NCBI GenBank assembly: GCA_051867875.1 | Contig: JBJDZG010000001.1 | Location: 1-64,000 of the forward strand | DNA from: RGIG4608 sp051867875 | GTDB taxonomy: Bacteria; Bacillota; Clostridia; Oscillospirales; CAG-272 | Direction of reading: 5' to 3' | Length of the DNA: 64,000 nt | Shown: positions 59,586-64,000 of the stretch, piece by piece | Position numbering within the stretch: the stretch's first letter is position 1 | Layout: every line of letters starts with the position of its first letter | Made by a program: the position numbers and the translations under genes | The notes under the pieces: generated by a model | What the model saw: only the letters and a program-made list of their open reading frames with translations | Told to the model about the DNA's origin: nothing | Database searches by the model: none

Positions 59586-60236
59586 TCACTGTACTGAAAA
59601 GGTTATACCGAAGCTCTTTGCGTACTTTTGGGCGAATGAATCGCGCTCTCCGTATAACGTAAGAGACTTTGAGCACGAATCGAACGCGCCGTAGCCTATC
59701 ACGCTGACGCTTTCGGGAACATAAACAGTGCTGAGAGCATAGCAACCGTAAAAAGCAAACCAGTCAATTTCCGTGCAGGAAGAGGGAAGTGTAACAGATT
59801 TTACTTTCGTGTCGGCAAAAGCACTTTCTCCTATTTTCAGTACGGGAAGCTGTTCTATATTGTTGGGTATCCTGACATTTGTTTGAGTGCCGTTGTATTT
59901 CGTTATCGTAATACCCCCGTTTTCCTTTATGTATTCAAATTCGGGCTCACTTTCCGTTGGTGTGCTTCCGCCGTTTGTGCCGTTGTCGGTGTTTGAGGTG
60001 TTATTATTGCCCGCATTTCCGCCGTTGTTTTCTTCGTTTTTGTTGTTAAGACTGATAATTGAATTGATGAGCTCGCTCTGCTGATTGAGCTTTTCTCTCA
60101 GGGCTTCTATTTCCGATTTGTAGTTGGCTTCGATGGTTTGTTCAATCTTTGCGTTTATCTCTTTTCCGCCGATAAAGATTGCAAGGATGACGACCGCCAA
60201 AAATAAAATGATTGATGTTAAGTTGATTGAATTCAT
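59586..60236 (-). CDS. Membrane-anchored BspA-type leucine-rich-repeat protein
   Basis: A 216-residue protein with an N-terminal transmembrane helix (LTSIILFLAVVILAIFIGG), a short coiled coil (EIEALREKLNQQSELINS), an Asn/Gly/Thr/Ser linker and a C-terminal LRR_5 domain of two to three repeats (VKSVTLPSSCTEIDWFAFYG; LSTVYVPESVSVIGYGAFDS). Likely displayed outside the cell; function unknown. Confidence 0.82.
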   Translation of the reverse strand: MNSINLTSIILFLAVVILAIFIGGKEINAKIEQTIEANYKSEIEALREKLNQQSELINSIISLNNKNEENNGGNAGNNNTSNTDNGTNGGSTPTESEPEFEYIKENGGITITKYNGTQTNVRIPNNIEQLPVLKIGESAFADTKVKSVTLPSSCTEIDWFAFYGCYALSTVYVPESVSVIGYGAFDSCSKSLTLYGERDSFAQKYAKSFGITFSVQ

Positions 60237-60306
60237 AAATATTAAACCTCCGTTTTTTTATAGTCAGTAAACTATATGTCAAACGGAGGTAAAATATTCT
60301 GCTTTT

Positions 60307-61047
60307 TTATTTAATCTCGGATTTTTGTTCTTCGGTGAGCATATAAGCTTCAAGGCAGGTCTTGCCCTCGGAGTTAAGCGTTCTGAAATAAAAGGTATTA
60401 TCACCGTCCTGCGCTCTCAAAACCGACAGCTCGTCGTTGTACATAGCGCCGAGAATGAAGGAGAGCATAAGCTCCTTGACTCTGTAATGCTCGGGAGAGG
60501 GAAGAAAGTCAACGAGCATATTCGGATAGTGAGTGTTGTTCATGTGCCTGTTGTAGTCAATGTCGCTGTAAACTATCTTTCTCTTGCCGACAAGCTCCGG
60601 CTCCCCGTCGGGAAATTTAATTCTTCTCGGCATATTGACCTCAAGCGATGGCTCGTCAACGAAATTGTTTTCAAATTTTGAGATTGGCAGAAGCTTGTGC
60701 TCAATCGTGTCGAGCAACGCCCAAGTTGTGAGCGCGTCTGCAATTACAGTATCGCCCCTCTTTACTCTGAAGCTACGGTAAAAGGTAAAGCCCCTTGATT
60801 CCACACCTGTCCACGTTTCTACGGTTATGTCCTCGTAAGCGTAAGCGGGCTCGTAAAATCGCATATAAATTTTTGAAAGAATAAAAGCCTGATGAAGTTC
60901 GTCCCTTATGTATTCCAAAGTGGGATACAAGGTCTGAATGTGCTTGTTGGTCGTTTCCTGCATAAACGTAAGAACAGCAGATGGAGTTATCTCTCGGTTG
61001 GCGTTAGTGTCGTGCCAACGTATATTGTAATTCCGTGTAAATTTCAT
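60307..61047 (-). CDS. Acyl-ACP thioesterase
   Basis: A 246-residue double-hotdog thioesterase of the FatA/FatB-like family that releases fatty acids from acyl carrier protein. The first hotdog has NIRWHDTNANREITPSAVLT; the second has YSDIDYNRHMNNTHYPNML, with the Asn/His catalytic residues. Such enzymes are common in gut Clostridia. GGAG ribosome binding site; own promoter. Confidence 0.9.
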   Translation of the reverse strand: MKFTRNYNIRWHDTNANREITPSAVLTFMQETTNKHIQTLYPTLEYIRDELHQAFILSKIYMRFYEPAYAYEDITVETWTGVESRGFTFYRSFRVKRGDTVIADALTTWALLDTIEHKLLPISKFENNFVDEPSLEVNMPRRIKFPDGEPELVGKRKIVYSDIDYNRHMNNTHYPNMLVDFLPSPEHYRVKELMLSFILGAMYNDELSVLRAQDGDNTFYFRTLNSEGKTCLEAYMLTEEQKSEIK

Positions 61048-61079
61048 TTTTATCTCCTTTTTTGAAATTACCGAGTGGT

Positions 61080-61108
61080 ATTTTACATCAAAGCAAAAGA
61101 AAAATCAA
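61080..61108 (-). promoter_or_regulatory. Sigma-A promoter of the thioesterase gene
   Basis: On the minus strand TTGATT (61108-61103), 17-base spacer, TAAAAT (61085-61080). Confidence 0.6.
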
Positions 61109-61126
61109 TACTTTTTTGTTAATTTT

Positions 61127-61486
61127 TTATGTCGCATCACCGCCCGAGAGTCCGAAGCTGACCGCTATTGCGGAGTTGACCTCGTTCATCATATTATCGT
61201 CAAGATGCCCCATTTTTTCCTTTAATCTTTGCTTGTCTATTGTTCGTATCTGTTCAAGCAGAATGACGGAATCCTTGGCAAGTCCGACTCCGTTTGCGTG
61301 AATGTCTATATGCGTCGGCAGATGAGCCTTACCCATTTTTGATGTAATGGCTGCAGCAATAACCGTGGGGCTATATCTGTTCCCGACATCGTTTTGAACT
61401 ATCAAAACGGGGCGGAGCCCACCTTGCTCCGAGCCTACGACGGGGCTCAAATCCGCATAAAAAATATCTCCTCTTTTAACGTTCAT
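61127..61486 (-). CDS. mazF: MazF/EndoA-type endoribonuclease toxin
   Basis: A 119-residue type II toxin of the MazF/PemK family, a sequence-specific mRNA interferase. VKRGDIFYADLSPVVGSEQG, RPVLIVQND and the active-site Thr in AAITSKMGK are intact; the tail KEKMGHLDDNMMNEV is typical of Firmicutes EndoA. ATG 61486 follows CGGAGG. No mazE-like antitoxin gene of normal size lies next to it. Confidence 0.9.
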   Translation of the reverse strand: MNVKRGDIFYADLSPVVGSEQGGLRPVLIVQNDVGNRYSPTVIAAAITSKMGKAHLPTHIDIHANGVGLAKDSVILLEQIRTIDKQRLKEKMGHLDDNMMNEVNSAIAVSFGLSGGDAT

Positions 61487-61600
61487 CAAGAATACCTCCG
61501 TATAGATAAGGGTTCAGTCTTATCATTTGCTTTGGTATATTTTTTCCATATTTCGTCCGCATTTAATCACTTTGAGTGAAAATACGGAAAGGAAATTTTT

Positions 61601-61638
61601 GCTCAAATAAAACTGTCATATTACAGTATATTTTGAGC
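61601..61638. repeat. Interrupted inverted repeat between topB and mazF
   Basis: GCTCAAA (61601-61607) faces TTTGAGC (61632-61638), and ACTGT (61612-61616) faces ACAGT (61623-61627), giving one long hairpin with an internal loop. No T-run, so an operator or processing site is as likely as a terminator. Confidence 0.5.
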
Positions 61639-61668
61639 GGGAAAAATGTGTTAAAAAGAGGAGATTTG

Positions 61669-63792
61669 TCATGTGAAGTCGAAAACTACTTTTCCGTCCT
61701 GCAATTTCAGATATGCGCTGAATTGCTTGCCGTTTTTCGAGGTAAAGCCCTGAATTTTCGACGTTTTTCCTGTGTTGAGCAGCATCCGGACGTTCGATTT
61801 TGAAATAGACCTGCCCAAAATATAATTGCTTATGGAGAATTTACAGCCGTTTTCCTTGTAATTGGAGCAGCCGTAGCCGAATTTCGTACGTCTGATTTCG
61901 CCCGAACAAAGCGGGCAGGGACCTACGACGTCGCCGAGAAATCCGATATCCGTGTCGAGCTCAACGGGCTGGTCCTTCGCACTGAAAATTTCCGAGAGCT
62001 CTTCCTCGGTAAGCTTTATCGCGTCGCCTATTTCTATTGTGCCGTGATATACCTTTTTGAGCGCCTGACCTAATTGGCTCGTCTTGTACTTGTCCATCGT
62101 TATATTCATTCTCATAAGCGACTCTATCATAAATATACCGCCGGGGAGAATAGTATAAACGTCCTTGTTTAGGTTTATATACTGACTGTTTCGAGCGTTG
62201 TCGATAATGCCCGTTCTCGTAGCCTCGGTTCCAAGCTCAAGACCCTCAAAGATAGCCTTATAATCCTCGGCGTCGTCCGTATTTTCACCCTCGTCGCTCT
62301 GTGACTTTTCGTCAAGCGCTGCCTTGTCGTCCTTGAAGGGATTTTTAAGATAATTGTTGAGCGTTTCAATTGTGTAGTGCTTGGGCGGAGCGGTCTCCTT
62401 CTGCGCGGGCTTGAAATTGATAACTACCTCATCGCCCTTTGCGAGTTTGGGCAGAATTTTGTCCTTTTGAGTGTAGTCGTCGTATTTCGTCCAACCCTTT
62501 TGAACGATGACAGTGCCCTTGATGGAAAACTCCTCGTAATCGCCGACCTTGATGGTTATTTCACTTTTCTCCACGATACATTCTTCCGCGCAGAAAACCG
62601 CCACGAAGCGACGGAAAACGGTGGAATAAACCTTCATCTCGTCGGGTGTCAGCTTTGAGGCATCGGGAATTTTATACGTCGGCGTGAGAGCCGAGTGGGA
62701 CTCGATCTTCGAGTCGTCGAATATCTTTTTTGAAAATTTGAATTCAACGGGATATCCGAGCTTTTTGCAGTTTTCGAGAATGGTCTTGACCTTGCCTTGC
62801 TCACTTGTCGCAAGATACTCGGAGTTCGTTCTAGGATAGGTGAGATAGCCGTTTTCGTAGAGCTTCTGAATGATATCAAGACTCTGCTTCATCGACATTT
62901 TGTACTTCTTACCGAGCACATTTTGAAGCTTGGAAAGAGAATAGAGCTTGCCCGGTTGGAGCGTTTCTTTTTTGCGTTTCACCGCCGTAACGACAGCAGT
63001 TGAAGCGTTGTATTTTCGGCAGAGCTCATCTGCAAGATTAAGTTCGCTTGCGGCAAATTTTTTTTTGCCGTTGAGCTCAATTACTTCGCCGTTTGTAAAC
63101 TCCTTACTTGCAATAATGTAATACTTTTCGGGCACGAAATTCTTTATCGCCATATCTCTGTCATATATAGCCTTGACAATGGGAACGATAACGCGTCCCA
63201 CGCGCAAAAGCGTGCCCGTTTTGAGCGTTGCATAGCGGGTGAGATTTACGCCGTAGAGCCAGTCTATGTAGGTGCGAGCAAAGCCCTCGTTTGCGAGATT
63301 GTCGTATTCCGCATCGGGCTTCATTTCCGTGAGTGCCTTCGCAACGGTTTGCGGAGTCTGGTCGGGAAGCCAGAGTCTGCGTATATCCTTGGGACTTTGA
63401 AGAGCATTCTGGATACAAAGCCTGACTATTATCTCTCCCTCACGGTCAGCATCTCCCGCATTCACTATTGTGTCAACATCCGCTCTGTTGCAGAGCTGTT
63501 TTATTATGGCAAACTGTTTTGCAACACCCGTGTCAACCTGCTTTTTTGCGTCCTTTTTGAGTTCGAAAACAAATTTTTCGGGGAAGCAGGGAAGATTGTC
63601 CATAGTCCAGCGGTTAGTGCCGTCGGGTGAAGGAGAATAGTGCTCAATATCGGCAAGGGAGAAAAGATGACCGAAAGCCCAAGTTATAAGATAACCGTTA
63701 CCTTCAAGATAGCCGTTCCTGTTTGTCATCTTACCGATTCCCGCGCCTATATTGCGCGCAAGACTCGGCTTTTCAGCAATAATAAGTATCAT
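61669..63792 (-). CDS. topB: DNA topoisomerase III
   Basis: A 707-residue type IA topoisomerase. The Toprim domain opens MILIIAEKPSLARNIGAGIG and includes NAGDADREGE. The active-site Tyr is in YLTYPRTNSEYL. The C-terminus has a CPLCSGEIRRTKFGYGCSNY zinc-finger-like module and a short repeat domain (FTSKNGKQFSAYLKL). ATG 63792 follows AGGAGAGG. Some topB genes of this form are on mobile elements, but no such genes are nearby. Confidence 0.92.
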   Translation of the reverse strand: MILIIAEKPSLARNIGAGIGKMTNRNGYLEGNGYLITWAFGHLFSLADIEHYSPSPDGTNRWTMDNLPCFPEKFVFELKKDAKKQVDTGVAKQFAIIKQLCNRADVDTIVNAGDADREGEIIVRLCIQNALQSPKDIRRLWLPDQTPQTVAKALTEMKPDAEYDNLANEGFARTYIDWLYGVNLTRYATLKTGTLLRVGRVIVPIVKAIYDRDMAIKNFVPEKYYIIASKEFTNGEVIELNGKKKFAASELNLADELCRKYNASTAVVTAVKRKKETLQPGKLYSLSKLQNVLGKKYKMSMKQSLDIIQKLYENGYLTYPRTNSEYLATSEQGKVKTILENCKKLGYPVEFKFSKKIFDDSKIESHSALTPTYKIPDASKLTPDEMKVYSTVFRRFVAVFCAEECIVEKSEITIKVGDYEEFSIKGTVIVQKGWTKYDDYTQKDKILPKLAKGDEVVINFKPAQKETAPPKHYTIETLNNYLKNPFKDDKAALDEKSQSDEGENTDDAEDYKAIFEGLELGTEATRTGIIDNARNSQYINLNKDVYTILPGGIFMIESLMRMNITMDKYKTSQLGQALKKVYHGTIEIGDAIKLTEEELSEIFSAKDQPVELDTDIGFLGDVVGPCPLCSGEIRRTKFGYGCSNYKENGCKFSISNYILGRSISKSNVRMLLNTGKTSKIQGFTSKNGKQFSAYLKLQDGKVVFDFT

Positions 63793-63823
63793 TTTTCCTC
63801 TCCTTTCCAAAAGTATCCGAACT

Positions 63824-63852
63824 ATTATACCCTAAAAAATGAGCTCTGTCAA
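63824..63852 (-). promoter_or_regulatory. Sigma-A promoter of topB
   Basis: On the minus strand TTGACA (63852-63847), 17-base spacer, TATAAT (63829-63824). Confidence 0.85.
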
Positions 63853-63889
63853 GGAACAAAAAATATAAATCTCAATTTCTACAAATTTC

Positions 63890-63918
63890 TTGACTTTTGA
63901 CTTGCCGTAATGTATAAT
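63890..63918 (+). promoter_or_regulatory. Sigma-A promoter at right edge
   Basis: TTGACT (63890-63895), 17-base spacer, TATAAT (63913-63918). Drives the truncated gene that follows. Confidence 0.75.
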
Positions 63919-63941
63919 ATTAAGATGATATATTGTGTATT

Positions 63942-64000
63942 ATGGAGAAATATGTTTTGAAAGTGACGAAAATATTACCAAAAGAAGAAATTGATAATCA
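63942..64000 (+). CDS. Truncated gene at right window edge
   Basis: An open frame runs off the window: from ATG 63942 it reads MEKYVLKVTKILPKEEIDN. GGAG at 63944-63947 is better placed for an in-frame TTG at 63957 (MKVTKILPKEEIDN). The only other ATG (63952) meets a stop after two codons. V-T-K-I-x-P is faintly like the N-terminus of some clostridial serine recombinases, but 14-19 residues are not enough to assign it. Confidence 0.45.
   Translation, partial: MEKYVLKVTKILPKEEIDN

Noticed and set aside
61669..63792. topB as a marker of an integrative element
   Set aside because: No conjugation, relaxase or integrase genes lie nearby in the window; its consensus promoter and neighbours look chromosomal.
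1..64000. CRISPR arrays, rRNA operons, prophage structural genes
   Set aside because: No regularly spaced repeats, rRNA sequence or phage morphogenesis genes were seen on reading.

Overview
The window reads as a chromosome segment of an anaerobic, endospore-forming member of the Clostridia. It carries sigG, a complete spoIIIAA-AH operon and a ymxH/ylmC-type gene. It also has pyruvate phosphate dikinase, the deoxyxylulose (DXP) route, a Firmicutes-type tig-clpP-clpX block, a lepB-rbgA-rnhB-yraN block, and an LplD-like GH4 alpha-galacturonidase, which suggests a plant-polymer-rich habitat such as a gut. Sigma-A promoters are clear (TTGACA-17-TATAAT) and intrinsic terminators are frequent. I see no rRNA, tRNA, CRISPR array or intact insertion sequence. 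The species cannot be named from the sequence alone.

Layout. 0.1-9.6 kb: cysteine-desulfidase-like gene, M16C peptidase, esterase, small redox/helical proteins, then trmK-nif3-(degenerate phosphatase)-rlmD. 9.65-12.6 kb: an accessory insert with a gene remnant, a TetR regulator with a candidate operator, a MATE pump and a small exported protein. 12.6-17.4 kb: histidine phosphatase, M28 peptidase, an E2-acyltransferase-like protein lacking the catalytic His, sigG, and a Cys/His-rich protein that may be a spore protein. 17.4-26.9 kb (mostly minus strand): clpX, clpP, tig, a phosphoesterase, then thrC-dipeptidase-yraN-rnhB-rbgA-lepB. 27-37.3 kb (plus): nfeD-slipin with a long leader, rsmE, a PucR/CdaR-type regulator, an S41 peptidase, greA-lysS, a small membrane protein, dxs and a DtxR-type regulator. 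37.3-42.8 kb: aminotransferase plus Lrp regulator, a uronate-isomerase-like protein without its metal ligands, and glpK with a monoglyceride-lipase-like gene. 42.9-50 kb: spoIIIA operon, ymxH, rpsB-tsf. 50-54.7 kb (minus): GH4-Nudix and ppdK. 55-59.5 kb (plus): DUF512 radical-SAM-like protein, der, obg, ppa. 59.6-63.8 kb (minus): LRR protein, acyl-ACP thioesterase, mazF without a visible antitoxin, topB. A truncated gene runs off the right edge.

How the genes work together. Several groups are coherent: ribosome biogenesis and translation (rbgA, der, obg, rsmE, rlmD, trmK, lysS, rpsB, tsf), protein quality control (tig, clpP, clpX), forespore engulfment and late sporulation (sigG, spoIIIA, ymxH), and glycerol use (lipase plus glpK). 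The most unusual theme is three genes whose folds are recognisable but whose catalytic residues are replaced: a PPP-phosphatase-like protein (7.6 kb), an E2/CAT-like protein (14.7 kb) and a uronate-isomerase-like protein (39.1 kb). Other notable points are the Cys/His-rich gene next to sigG, a likely AUA start for spoIIIAB, and structured leaders upstream of nfeD, the E2-like gene, sigG and rpsB. All family assignments are from reading the sequence; no database search was run.
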